Assembly: GCA_903923925.1 (NCBI GenBank)
Contig: CAIXZF010000097.1
Span: 1-64,000 of the forward strand
Direction of reading: 5' to 3'
Length of the DNA: 64,000 nucleotides
From: an uncultured Bacteroidales bacterium
GTDB lineage: Bacteria > Bacteroidota > Bacteroidia > Bacteroidales > CAIXZF01
Position 1 is the stretch's first letter. The number at the start of each line of letters is the position of its first letter. Positions 10,231 to 18,064 of the stretch are shown one piece after another. The notes beneath the pieces were generated by a model that saw nothing but the letters and a program-made list of their open reading frames with translations, was not told the origin of the DNA and ran no database searches. Made by a program: the position numbers and the translations under genes.

Positions 10231-10911
10231 TTAAAATTTAATAACCGCCATTGCAACTGCATAAGAGCCGAAAGCAGTAAATGCTGCCGCTCTGTGCCAA
10301 GGCCTTATTTTTGGATCTTTTGCCTGATCAGCAAGGACATTTACTGCAATCATACTGGTCATATGGATTATTGCCAGTATTTTATGAAGCTTAATACTAC
10401 TTACTCCTTTACGCTCACTGAGCATTCTGGGAGGGGCAAGCAAAGAAAGACCTGCTGTTGTGAAATATCCGATGTTTACTCCCAATGCAAGGAGCTCATG
10501 TGTATTACGGATACTGCTATTTTCTCTCACAGTACCCTCAGTGCTAACCTTATATAATTGACTGCCAACAATTCCCTGTCCGATCATTCCACAAAGAGTG
10601 GCAATACCGACTACCTGATGGGTCACTAACATTGTTCTGCGAAGTTTAAGCTCACGTGCACGGTTATCAGGAGTTAGTTCAAATCGTTTAAAATTTCGCA
10701 TTAGCCCCTTCTTTCCCCAGAAAATATGCTGGGTGATAAGAAACTTTGGTGGCAGAAGTTCAACTTGCTCCTGATTAGTATTTAACTCATCAAGAAGGTT
10801 GATTGAATTTTGTTTTGTAGTATCCGTTTGTGCAAAGGAATTGTTGTGTTGAAAAAAGAGCACTACCATTACAACTAGTGCAAGCGGAAATAGTCGGAAA
10901 TTGTTTTTCAT
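10231..10911 (-). CDS. Cytochrome b561-like four-helix membrane protein
   Basis: A 226-residue protein with a signal peptide (about 1-27, ending NNSFAQ), a polar N-terminal domain, then about four hydrophobic helices from residue 90. Histidines inside or beside the helices (THQVVG, NTHELLA, KLHKILAIIHM, PWHRAAAF) could ligate two haems as in cytochrome b561. It precedes a YceI gene with a 38-bp gap. Haem binding is inferred from the histidine pattern. The extra N-terminal soluble domain is unlike classical b561, so it may be a Bacteroidota-specific variant. Confidence 0.6.
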   Translation of the reverse strand: MKNNFRLFPLALVVMVVLFFQHNNSFAQTDTTKQNSINLLDELNTNQEQVELLPPKFLITQHIFWGKKGLMRNFKRFELTPDNRARELKLRRTMLVTHQVVGIATLCGMIGQGIVGSQLYKVSTEGTVRENSSIRNTHELLALGVNIGYFTTAGLSLLAPPRMLSERKGVSSIKLHKILAIIHMTSMIAVNVLADQAKDPKIRPWHRAAAFTAFGSYAVAMAVIKF

Positions 10912-11045
10912 CTGAATTTATTTATATATCATTGTTCTATCTAGAATAACTATAAATAGAGATTAAGCGAGCAGGAATGATGAAGAACAAAGGTAAAAAA
11001 ACATTAATTGTAATCAGGACGTGATTAAATATTTTAAAATTAATT

Positions 11046-11657
11046 TTAGTCTATTTTTTCCGATAAATCCGATTTAAGTTCCTCAAGAAAGGCAAGAATC
11101 GGCCGTTTCTGAAAATAGTTGGCAAGTTTATTTAAACCATATAATATCAGGTAAATAATAGCATGGATACCGATTACATTGAGTTTGTTCGAAACTGGGA
11201 ACTCTCCGTTTTGATTATCGATAAGAATTGTAAATGAAAATGAAAACGTAAGAATAGCATATGGAATTATAATAATCCATATTTCATAAAAAGTTGATAT
11301 AAAGCGAAGTTGCTTGTTTAATAAACTAAGGAGGTCAATATTGAATTTATTTAAACGGTAGAAATATGTGATTAGAAAAACGCCAAAGAGCAGGAAGCAG
11401 CTATTTACGAAAAGCATTGAATAAATAAAATAGGACATTGCAAGATTGAGTTTGTACCCTGAAATATTAAAGTTGAGAATAATAATTCCACCAAGAAGAA
11501 AAAACAAGTAAAGAACCATATTGAAATAATATGTTAAGTTGCTTTTTCGTATTCTGGGTTTTAAGTATTTTTCAAGGGATTTATCGTCAATTAAGTCCCA
11601 ATTCTCTTGTGCCTTATTTTCCATCTGCCACTGGTTTAGTATAATAGACTGCTTCAT
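11046..11657 (-). CDS. Four-helix membrane protein, probable partner (anti-sigma type) of the adjacent ECF sigma factor
   Basis: A 203-residue protein with a soluble N-terminus (about 1-45, Trp-containing, QENWDLIDDKSLEKYLKP) and about four membrane helices (near 47-68, 78-102, 117-141, 150-172), then a short charged tail. It starts 8 bp after the stop of an ECF sigma gene on the same strand, so they form an operon. Helical N-terminal sigma-binding segments followed by membrane spans are common in anti-sigma factors, but no named anti-sigma domain is recognisable. Function is inferred from position only. An internal ATG at 11624 is an alternative start. Confidence 0.6.
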   Translation of the reverse strand: MKQSIILNQWQMENKAQENWDLIDDKSLEKYLKPRIRKSNLTYYFNMVLYLFFLLGGIIILNFNISGYKLNLAMSYFIYSMLFVNSCFLLFGVFLITYFYRLNKFNIDLLSLLNKQLRFISTFYEIWIIIIPYAILTFSFSFTILIDNQNGEFPVSNKLNVIGIHAIIYLILYGLNKLANYFQKRPILAFLEELKSDLSEKID

Positions 11658-11665
11658 ATAGTATG

Positions 11666-12178
11666 CTATTCATTGTCTAATATTCGCTCTATCTTTCCCC
11701 GAATATCAGAAATATACCATTCAGCATTTTTTTCAGAAATACCTGTTATCCAGGCAATTTCGCTTGCAGAACGCCTTTCCAGAAATAGAAGAGTAAAAGT
11801 TTTGTCAATAATTGACAGACGGTCAATAAATGTGTAAATGAGTCTGGGGTGAGTTTGATTAAGTTTTTCCTGGTTATTTAGTTTAAAAAGGTTGTCAAAA
11901 AGGGGAGGATGGTATTTGTTTTTGCCTGATTTATATAATAACACGGTGTTAATCCCGATTCTATATATCCAGTTTAGCTTCTCAGTGTCATTAATAAAAA
12001 GAGGGAAAGACCTCCATAGTTGCCTAACAATTTCATTTTTATTTTTTTCATATTCTACACTACCACTGGCAAATACCCTGCATATTCTGCTAAGAGTTTC
12101 ACTATTCGAGTCAAGGAATAAAATGAAGTTCTGTCGGATAACTTTTGTCATTGAGGGCGTGCTGGATAATATTTGCAA
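11666..12178 (-). CDS. ECF-type RNA polymerase sigma factor, divergent
   Basis: A 170-residue protein with the two-part layout of ECF sigma factors: region 2 around residues 40-85 (IVRQLWRSFPLF ... LNWIYRIGINTVL) and region 4 around 115-165 (RLSIIDKTFTLLFLERRSASEIAWITGISEKN...), a helix-turn-helix that would read the -35 element. Region 2 is divergent: the usual DxxQxxF signature is not evident. A start at an internal ATG (12151) is also possible. It heads a two-gene unit with a membrane protein and is divergent from the glycyl radical operon, with a 181-bp intergenic region. Confidence 0.78.
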   Translation of the reverse strand: MQILSSTPSMTKVIRQNFILFLDSNSETLSRICRVFASGSVEYEKNKNEIVRQLWRSFPLFINDTEKLNWIYRIGINTVLLYKSGKNKYHPPLFDNLFKLNNQEKLNQTHPRLIYTFIDRLSIIDKTFTLLFLERRSASEIAWITGISEKNAEWYISDIRGKIERILDNE

Positions 12179-12359
12179 ACTATGATAAAAATCACCTAAT
12201 AACCAAATGAATTTATAAAAAAAGACATCAAATGTCCAAAATATAGAATTATTTTGATAATTGATGGGTATTAAGTCAAACTAAATATAAAAATTACAGA
12301 TATCATTTCCTTAGTTTAGAAAAGGCCTTCATATAAAGAATTTTCTATACTTTTAAACT

Positions 12360-13844
12360 TTGGTAATTTCAGTTCAATTGAAATGGATAAATAACCTTAC
12401 CGTGCTAAAAAACAATGATATTCAATTAGTAATGACTAAGGCTGCGAATGCAGCTCGTGAATTTGGTCAATTTAATCAGGAACAAACTAACCGGGTATTA
12501 AAGGCAGCCTACGAAGCAGGATTTAATCAGAGAGTGAGGCTTGCCAAAATGGCGTTCGAAGAAACAGGAATTGGCAAGTGGGAAGATAAAGTCATTAAAA
12601 ATGTGATAGCAACAAGGTATGTTTATCGCGACATTGCTAACATGCAATCAGTAGGGATTCTCAGTGAAGATGAGGCTAGTGGTATAGTACAGATTGCCAG
12701 GCCAATAGGTCCAATATTTGCTGTTACACCCATTACCAATCCAACAAGCACGGTAATGTTTAAAATTCTGATTGCTTTAAAAACCAGAAATCCAATCATA
12801 ATTTATCCTCACGGTGCAGCAAGAAATTGTTCGGTGGAAGCTGCAAGAATTTGTTATGAAGCTGCTGTGGATGCCGGTGCTCCTGAAAATTGTGTACAAT
12901 GGGTGAAAAGGGCTTCGCGTGAAGAAGTAATTCAACTTATGGGACATAAACAAACAGCACTTATTCTGGCAACAGGATCTGTAAGTCTGGTGAGAGCAGC
13001 ATATAGTTCAGGGAATCCTGCAATTGGGGTAGGACCTGGGAATGTTCCGGTTTATATTGGAAAAACGGCCGATGTTTCAAGTACAGTTAGTCAGATACTT
13101 TCATCAAAAACCTTTGATAATGGAACAATTTGTGCCAGCGAGCAGGCGGTTGTTGTTTCGAGGTATAATGCGAAAGAAGTAAAGGCGGAATTTATTCGTC
13201 GTAAAGCCAGGTTTTTGAATGATGAAGAAATTGCGAAAATTGAGCCAGTTGTTTTTAGCAGAGCGAATAAAGTCATGAATGTGGAGGTAATAGGGAAACC
13301 CGCATATGTTATTGCAAAAATGGCAGGTATCGATGTCCCTGAAGATACAAGTGTTTTAATTGCCCCTTTGGGGGATAAAGTGGGTCTGGATTCACCCTTA
13401 AGTCTTGAAATTCTGGCACCAGTACTTGCATATTATGAAGTCAACAGCTTTCAGGAAGGTATTGAAATGTGTCGGAAAATTAATATTCATGGAGGATTGG
13501 GACATACAGTAAGTATTTTTTCAAATGACGATGATAAAATACGGTATTTCGCTGCGGAAATGAACGCGGGGCGTGTACTTGTTAACACTCCAGCTTCGCA
13601 AGGTGCGCTTGGAGGTGGTTTTAATGGTTTGCAACCTTCACTAACATTAGCTTGTGGGGCAGGCGGAAAAAATATCACTACTGATAATATTTCTGCCAGA
13701 CATCTTCTGAATATTCAGAGGATAGCCTATCGAAAAGAAGACAGATGCGCAATTTGCGATGAGGACCTATATTCAAATGAGTCTCTTACTGCTGCTGTTG
13801 TGGAGGAAGAATGTGAGAAACGGTATCGTTTACAACAGAAATAA
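12360..13844 (+). CDS. CoA-acylating aldehyde dehydrogenase (AdhE N-domain/EutE type)
   Basis: A protein of up to 494 residues of the acylating aldehyde dehydrogenase family, which turns an aldehyde, CoA and NAD+ into an acyl-CoA. It has the cofactor-site [11 protein letters not shown], the catalytic Cys258 in [11 protein letters not shown], and the C-terminal [11 protein letters not shown] and [13 protein letters not shown] motifs typical of AdhE/EutE. A Cys-containing tail follows ([13 protein letters not shown]). The longest reading starts with TTG at 12360; GTG at 12402 or ATG at 12432 may be the true start, so the first 14-24 residues are uncertain. It leads an operon with a glycyl radical activase and enzyme. 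No alcohol dehydrogenase half is fused, and no microcompartment shell genes are present. Confidence 0.9.
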   Translation: MVISVQLKWINNLTVLKNNDIQLVMTKAANAAREFGQFNQEQTNRVLKAAYEAGFNQRVRLAKMAFEETGIGKWEDKVIKNVIATRYVYRDIANMQSVGILSEDEASGIVQIARPIGPIFAVTPITNPTSTVMFKILIALKTRNPIIIYPHGAARNCSVEAARICYEAAVDAGAPENCVQWVKRASREEVIQLMGHKQTALILATGSVSLVRAAYSSGNPAIGVGPGNVPVYIGKTADVSSTVSQILSSKTFDNGTICASEQAVVVSRYNAKEVKAEFIRRKARFLNDEEIAKIEPVVFSRANKVMNVEVIGKPAYVIAKMAGIDVPEDTSVLIAPLGDKVGLDSPLSLEILAPVLAYYEVNSFQEGIEMCRKINIHGGLGHTVSIFSNDDDKIRYFAAEMNAGRVLVNTPASQGALGGGFNGLQPSLTLACGAGGKNITTDNISARHLLNIQRIAYRKEDRCAICDEDLYSNESLTAAVVEEECEKRYRLQQK

Positions 13845-13877
13845 ATCCTTTTAGAAAATAAATCCTCAACACAATTT

Positions 13878-14666
13878 ATGAAAGGCATTATTTTCGATAT
13901 AAAACGGTTTTCAACAAATGACGGACCAGGAATAAGAACGACTGTTTTTTTAAAAGGATGTCCTCTGGCATGCTGGTGGTGTCATAATCCTGAAAGTCGT
14001 TCAGCTGGCATACAGGAGTTTTCTGTTGGTTCAAGTTCTAAAACACAAACTATAAAGAGGATTGGGGAATGTTGGAGTGTTGATGATCTTTTGGTGGAGC
14101 TTGAAAAAGACAGAGTTTTTTTCGAGGAGTCGGGTGGTGGCATTACGTTTAGTGGGGGAGAGCCATTAATGCAATTGGATTTTTTGATGGCCCTTGCAAA
14201 CGGATGTAAAAAGCGAGGTATTCATACAGCTATAGATACATGTGGGTTTACAGATTTTGGGAATTTTGATTTGCTCCTTGACAAAATCGATTTATTTCTA
14301 TACGATTTCAAACAAATTGATGAGATCATCCATCAAAAATATACAGGTGTTAGTAATAATCAAATTCTGGAGAACCTGAAGTTTTTGCATTCAAAAAGTG
14401 TTAATTTGGTTTTAAGAGTGCCGTTTATACCCGGAATTAATGATTCAGAAAATGATATTAGTAATATGGTTTTATGGATGAATGAAAATACCCCATCATT
14501 CAAAGAGATCCATTTGCTGCCGTATCATAGTTTTGCAAAAGCAAAATATCATAAGTATGGCTTTGAAAATAAATTAGCTGAACTGCCTGAGATTTCGGAA
14601 TCTAATTTATTGGAAGTAAAGCGATACTTGATGCGAAATGGATTTAACGTAAAAATTGGAGGTTGA
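13878..14666 (+). CDS. Glycyl radical enzyme activase (radical SAM), short form without ferredoxin-like insert
   Basis: A 262-residue radical SAM enzyme that abstracts a hydrogen from the glycine of its partner enzyme. The [4Fe-4S] motif is Cys28-x3-Cys32-x2-Cys35 (CPLACWWCHNPES), and GGGITFSGGEPLMQ gives the SAM-binding GGE. Most non-PFL activases carry 50-70 residues with two extra clusters after HNPES. Here only about 26 residues, with one Cys (Cys65), lie between HNPES and the next conserved segment (WSVDDLL), so those clusters cannot form. It starts 33 bp after the aldehyde dehydrogenase stop and ends 5 bp before the downstream ATG. Confidence 0.94.
   Translation: MKGIIFDIKRFSTNDGPGIRTTVFLKGCPLACWWCHNPESRSAGIQEFSVGSSSKTQTIKRIGECWSVDDLLVELEKDRVFFEESGGGITFSGGEPLMQLDFLMALANGCKKRGIHTAIDTCGFTDFGNFDLLLDKIDLFLYDFKQIDEIIHQKYTGVSNNQILENLKFLHSKSVNLVLRVPFIPGINDSENDISNMVLWMNENTPSFKEIHLLPYHSFAKAKYHKYGFENKLAELPEISESNLLEVKRYLMRNGFNVKIGG
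14658..14662 (+). promoter_or_regulatory. Strong Shine-Dalgarno site (GGAGG) that sets the glycyl radical enzyme start
   Basis: GGAGG lies 9 bp before the ATG at 14672 and inside the last codons of the activase gene. This favours ATG 14672 over the in-frame TTG at 14663. Such a clear site is unusual among the genes of this window. Confidence 0.7.
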
Positions 14667-14671
14667 TACAT

Positions 14672-17005
14672 ATGAATGAAAGAATTCAAAAATTGCGGCT
14701 ACAGAGCTTGAATGCGGAATATAAAATTTCGGCGGAACGTGCACTCCATGTTACCGAATTTTATAAAACCCCATCCAACTATGGTTATTCAGTTCCGGTT
14801 CAGCGAGCGTTGTGTTTTAAATATATTCTTGAGAATAAAAAGATATGTATACTTGAAAATGAGTTAATTGTTGGAGAGAGAGGGCCAGCACCGAAAGCAA
14901 CTCCCACCTACCCTGAAGTCAATCTCCATACAATTGAGGATCTTAAAGTGCTTGATTCAAGGCAAAAAGTATTTTTTAAAGTTGATAGTGAAACAATAAT
15001 AGCCTATAGGGATATAATTATTCCTTTCTGGCAGGGCCGAAGCCATCGTGAGCGAATGTTGCATCAAATGGATGAGTCGTGGTTAGATGCTTACGCTGCT
15101 GGTGTTTTTACCGAATTTCAGGAACAAAGAGCCCCAGGCCATACTGTATTAGGGGACAAGATCTATAAGCAGGGCATGTTAGAGATTATTACCGAAATTG
15201 AAAGAACAATAGAAAAACTGGATTTTTTCAATGATCCGGAGGCCTATAGCAAGAGAGAAGAACTTAGGGCTATGGCAATTTCGGCGGAGGCTCTGATTAT
15301 TTTTGCAAGGAGACATGCTGATGTATTAGATTCTGAAGGAAGGAGTGATTTAGCGGAAATTTGTAGAAGAGTGCCAGCATATTCACCTCGAAACTTTCAT
15401 GAAGCCCTTCAGTATTATTGGTTTGTTCACCTCGGAGTTATTACGGAACTTAATCCCTGGGATTCTTTTAATCCCGGTCGGCTCGACCAGCACCTTTTTC
15501 CATTCTATCAGGGAGGACTTGAGGAAGGAACTTTATCAAAAGAATCTGCTAAAGAGTTACTTGAGGCATTCTGGATTAAGTTTAACAACCATCCATCTCC
15601 TCCCAAAGTGGGCATTACTGCGTTGGAAAGCAACACCTACACCGATTTTGCGCTGATTAATCTGGGAGGATTAAAGGAAGATGGCACAAATGCAGTAAAT
15701 GAATTAAGCTTCCTGATGCTCGATGTTATTGAGGAAATGCGTTTAGTTCAACCTAGTTCGATGATTCAGTTAAGCAATAGAAATCCGGATAATTTTCTCC
15801 ACAGGGCACTAAACATAGTTAAAACCGGATTTGGGCAACCTTCAATATTTAATACAGATGCAATTGTTGAGGAGTTGGTTAGACAAGGTAAATCTATTGA
15901 AGATGCAAGAAATGGGGGTGCCAGTGGTTGTGTCGAAAGTGGGGCTTTTGGCACAGAGGCATATTTTTTAACTGGATATTTCAATATAACAAAGATTCTG
16001 GAGATTACCTTATACAATGGGATCGATATACTTTCAGGTAAATTAATTGGATTGAGAACAGGAGATCCAAAGGAATTTTCCAGTTTTGAAATGTTGATGA
16101 ATGCATTTAAAAGTCAGCTTAATTATTTTATTGATATTAAAATAAAAGGGAATAATATTATTGAACAACTTTTTTCTGTCTTTTTACCAGTACCCTTTCT
16201 TTCAACTCTGATTGAAGATTGTATAAGTAAAGGTAAAGATTACAATTCTGGAGGAGCTCGTTACAATACAAGTTATATACAAGGAGTTGGTTTAGGAAGT
16301 GTTACAGATTGCCTGGCTTCATTAAAATACAATGTGTTTGATAAGCAGCATATTACAATTGAAGAAATTCTCAAAGCAATGAAGAATGACTTCATAGGAT
16401 ATGAAGGTATGCGATTTGAATTGATAAGGAATTCGCCAAAATACGGGAATGATGATGACACTGCTGATGATCATGCCAGGAAAGTATTTGAGCTGTTCTA
16501 TGATTCAGTGAATGGTAGGCCAACTGCCCGTGGAGGCACATTTAGGATAAACTTACTACCGACCACCTCACATGTTTATTTTGGTTCGAAAATTGGGGCG
16601 ATGCCAGATGGTCGCAAAGCATACGAACCTTTAAGCGAAGGAATCTCACCTGTTCAGGGAGCTGATCTCAAAGGACCAACAGCAGTACTTAAATCGGCTG
16701 CCAAGATAGATCAGCTGAAAACCGGTGGAACATTGCTGAATCAAAAATTTACGCCTTCGTTCTTCAAGGATGAGCAGAGTATACTATTAATTGCGAGCCT
16801 GGTTCGGGCTTATTTCAAAATGGACGGGCATCATATTCAGTTTAATGTTGTTTCTGCGGATATACTCAGAGAAGCACAGAAATATCCTGAAAAGTTTCGT
16901 GATCTTATTGTTCGCGTTGCGGGGTATTCCGATTATTTCAATGATCTGGGAGAAGACTTACAGAATGAAATCATTCGCCGGACTGAACATAATGGTCCTG
17001 TATGA
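14672..17005 (+). CDS. Glycyl radical enzyme, trans-4-hydroxy-L-proline dehydratase (HypD)-like
   Basis: A 777-residue glycyl radical enzyme. The radical glycine is Gly751 in RVAGYSDYF, and the thiyl cysteine is Cys420 in GASGCVESG with Glu422 two residues later. From memory of C. difficile HypD, its active-site residues all have counterparts: Phe149, His157 (RAPGHTV), Asp264 (WDSF), Asp325-Phe326 (YTDF), Cys420, Glu422, Tyr436 (LTGYF) and Gly751. Long stretches around them also match. HypD removes water from hydroxyproline to give pyrroline-5-carboxylate, which opens to glutamate semialdehyde. The expected P5C reductase is not adjacent; a CoA-acylating aldehyde dehydrogenase is. The substrate may therefore differ. 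CutC, PFL and diol dehydratase are less likely from the GCVESG...TGYFN segment. Confidence 0.85.
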   Translation: MNERIQKLRLQSLNAEYKISAERALHVTEFYKTPSNYGYSVPVQRALCFKYILENKKICILENELIVGERGPAPKATPTYPEVNLHTIEDLKVLDSRQKVFFKVDSETIIAYRDIIIPFWQGRSHRERMLHQMDESWLDAYAAGVFTEFQEQRAPGHTVLGDKIYKQGMLEIITEIERTIEKLDFFNDPEAYSKREELRAMAISAEALIIFARRHADVLDSEGRSDLAEICRRVPAYSPRNFHEALQYYWFVHLGVITELNPWDSFNPGRLDQHLFPFYQGGLEEGTLSKESAKELLEAFWIKFNNHPSPPKVGITALESNTYTDFALINLGGLKEDGTNAVNELSFLMLDVIEEMRLVQPSSMIQLSNRNPDNFLHRALNIVKTGFGQPSIFNTDAIVEELVRQGKSIEDARNGGASGCVESGAFGTEAYFLTGYFNITKILEITLYNGIDILSGKLIGLRTGDPKEFSSFEMLMNAFKSQLNYFIDIKIKGNNIIEQLFSVFLPVPFLSTLIEDCISKGKDYNSGGARYNTSYIQGVGLGSVTDCLASLKYNVFDKQHITIEEILKAMKNDFIGYEGMRFELIRNSPKYGNDDDTADDHARKVFELFYDSVNGRPTARGGTFRINLLPTTSHVYFGSKIGAMPDGRKAYEPLSEGISPVQGADLKGPTAVLKSAAKIDQLKTGGTLLNQKFTPSFFKDEQSILLIASLVRAYFKMDGHHIQFNVVSADILREAQKYPEKFRDLIVRVAGYSDYFNDLGEDLQNEIIRRTEHNGPV

Positions 17006-17024
17006 TTTTTGAATTTTTAATAGA

Positions 17025-17480
17025 CTACTTCATCCATTCATAAACTTTGTAATGATCACCATCCATTCCAATGGCTTCATAAACCTTTAATGCAGGAGTA
17101 TTTCCTGTATCAACATAGAGCCGGATACCTCTATAGAGATCAGATCCGGAGACGAGTTCCTTCAGAAAAAGGTACATTTTCTTAAAAATTCCGGATTTCC
17201 TGTGTTCCGGACTCACATAAACAGATTGGATCCACAGAACCATACCGTTGCGCCAGTCGCTCCACTCATAGGTCGTCATTAAAGATGCAACTACTATACC
17301 GTTAACTTCGGAGACGTAGTACCTGCCTTTTGTGTGATCTTCAAAAACTGCCCTAATACCCATACTTAAAACCGATTCTTCGAGTTCGATGCCTTCACTT
17401 TCTCTAGCCATTTCTATCTGAAATTCAACAATTACCTGAGCATCTGAATAGCTTGCCTCCCGGACCTTAATTTTTTCCAT
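17025..17480 (-). CDS. GNAT family N-acetyltransferase
   Basis: A 151-residue single-domain acetyltransferase. The acetyl-CoA binding loop is in VYVSPEHRKSGIFKKM (the R/Q-x-x-G-x-G/A variant), preceded by the strand WIQSVYV and followed by LYVDTGNTPALKVYEAIGM, which is the usual GNAT end (N-x-x-A-x-x-x-Y). The substrate cannot be told from sequence. It converges on the glycyl radical operon with a 19-bp gap. Confidence 0.88.
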   Translation of the reverse strand: MEKIKVREASYSDAQVIVEFQIEMARESEGIELEESVLSMGIRAVFEDHTKGRYYVSEVNGIVVASLMTTYEWSDWRNGMVLWIQSVYVSPEHRKSGIFKKMYLFLKELVSGSDLYRGIRLYVDTGNTPALKVYEAIGMDGDHYKVYEWMK

Positions 17481-17491
17481 CTTACGAAATT

Positions 17492-17538
17492 AAGAATAAA
17501 CCTGTCAACTGGAAGCAGGCAGTGACAGGTTTATTCTT
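17492..17538. terminator. 16-bp perfect stem-loop between the GNAT and four-helix genes
   Basis: AAGAATAAACCTGTCA (17492-17507) pairs perfectly with TGACAGGTTTATTCTT (17523-17538) around a 15-nt loop. It lies 9 bp beyond the stop of the minus-strand four-helix gene and just before the GNAT start. A T-run follows it on the plus strand; on the minus strand no clear T-run follows, so it may be a terminator or an RNA-processing/leader hairpin for GNAT. Confidence 0.6.
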
Positions 17539-17546
17539 TTTTTGCA

Positions 17547-17912
17547 TTAAAAATTAATCCTGCCGGAATGTGAATTTTGATTTCTCCTGATTATCTCATC
17601 CAGAACGGCATCAAATTCCATTCTGAGAAAAATAAAACCGGGATTGAATTCTTCATAGGTTGCGGACAATAAGTCGAGCCAATAAATTGCTTTGAAGCAT
17701 TCATTATCGAGCAGCCGGAGTTGCTCATAATAGGATGCACCGGCTTGTCCTTTAATTGCCATGTGTTTGGCTCCAAGTTCCCCAGCTGATTTAACGAGCT
17801 GACTTTTAATAATCTGGATTTCCCTTTTCCCATGGATTTCAGCACATAAACTTAAGGTGCCGAAAACAAGGTCGTCGATTTTTTTCTGATTTTGAATTCT
17901 GTTTTTTTTCAT
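17547..17912 (-). CDS. Four-helix bundle protein (23S rRNA intervening-sequence protein-like)
   Basis: A 121-residue, wholly helical protein. The pattern IIKSQLVKSAGELGAKH, then KAIYWLDLLSATYEE and a C-terminal helix (EFDAVLDEIIRRN) fits the four-helix bundle/IVP family (usual length 110-130), though it is divergent: the canonical R-S-x-x-S-x-x-A-N motif reads KSAGELGAKH. Members often occur singly in Bacteroidota and their role is unknown; some are encoded in 23S rRNA insertions. No rRNA is nearby. Confidence 0.78.
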   Translation of the reverse strand: MKKNRIQNQKKIDDLVFGTLSLCAEIHGKREIQIIKSQLVKSAGELGAKHMAIKGQAGASYYEQLRLLDNECFKAIYWLDLLSATYEEFNPGFIFLRMEFDAVLDEIIRRNQNSHSGRINF

Positions 17913-18036
17913 ATTTAGTGATTTTGTTCACTATATATATGGATATCAACTCTCAAGTCGGAGGTAAAAGAGAGAAAATATTTTCATCAGATTCCAAGTC
18001 TGATTTCAATTCTATAATCGGTTTTTAAATTTAGCT

Positions 18037-18044
18037 TACCTTTG
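18037..18044 (+). promoter_or_regulatory. -7 box (TACCTTTG) for purF
   Basis: TACCTTTG matches TAnnTTTG and lies 20 bp before the purF ATG. Confidence 0.6.
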
Positions 18045-18064
18045 CACTTTCTTAAAATAAGCCT

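Noticed and set aside
10231-10911. The b561-like protein as the missing SdhC cytochrome subunit
   Set aside because: It has a signal peptide and no SdhC motifs, is 26 kb away from sdhAB, and is paired with YceI.
14672-17005. Choline trimethylamine-lyase, pyruvate formate-lyase or propanediol dehydratase
   Set aside because: The GASGCVESG...LTGYFN segment and the His157/Asp264/Tyr436 set fit HypD better, and no shell, CutO-type or PFL C-terminal features are present.
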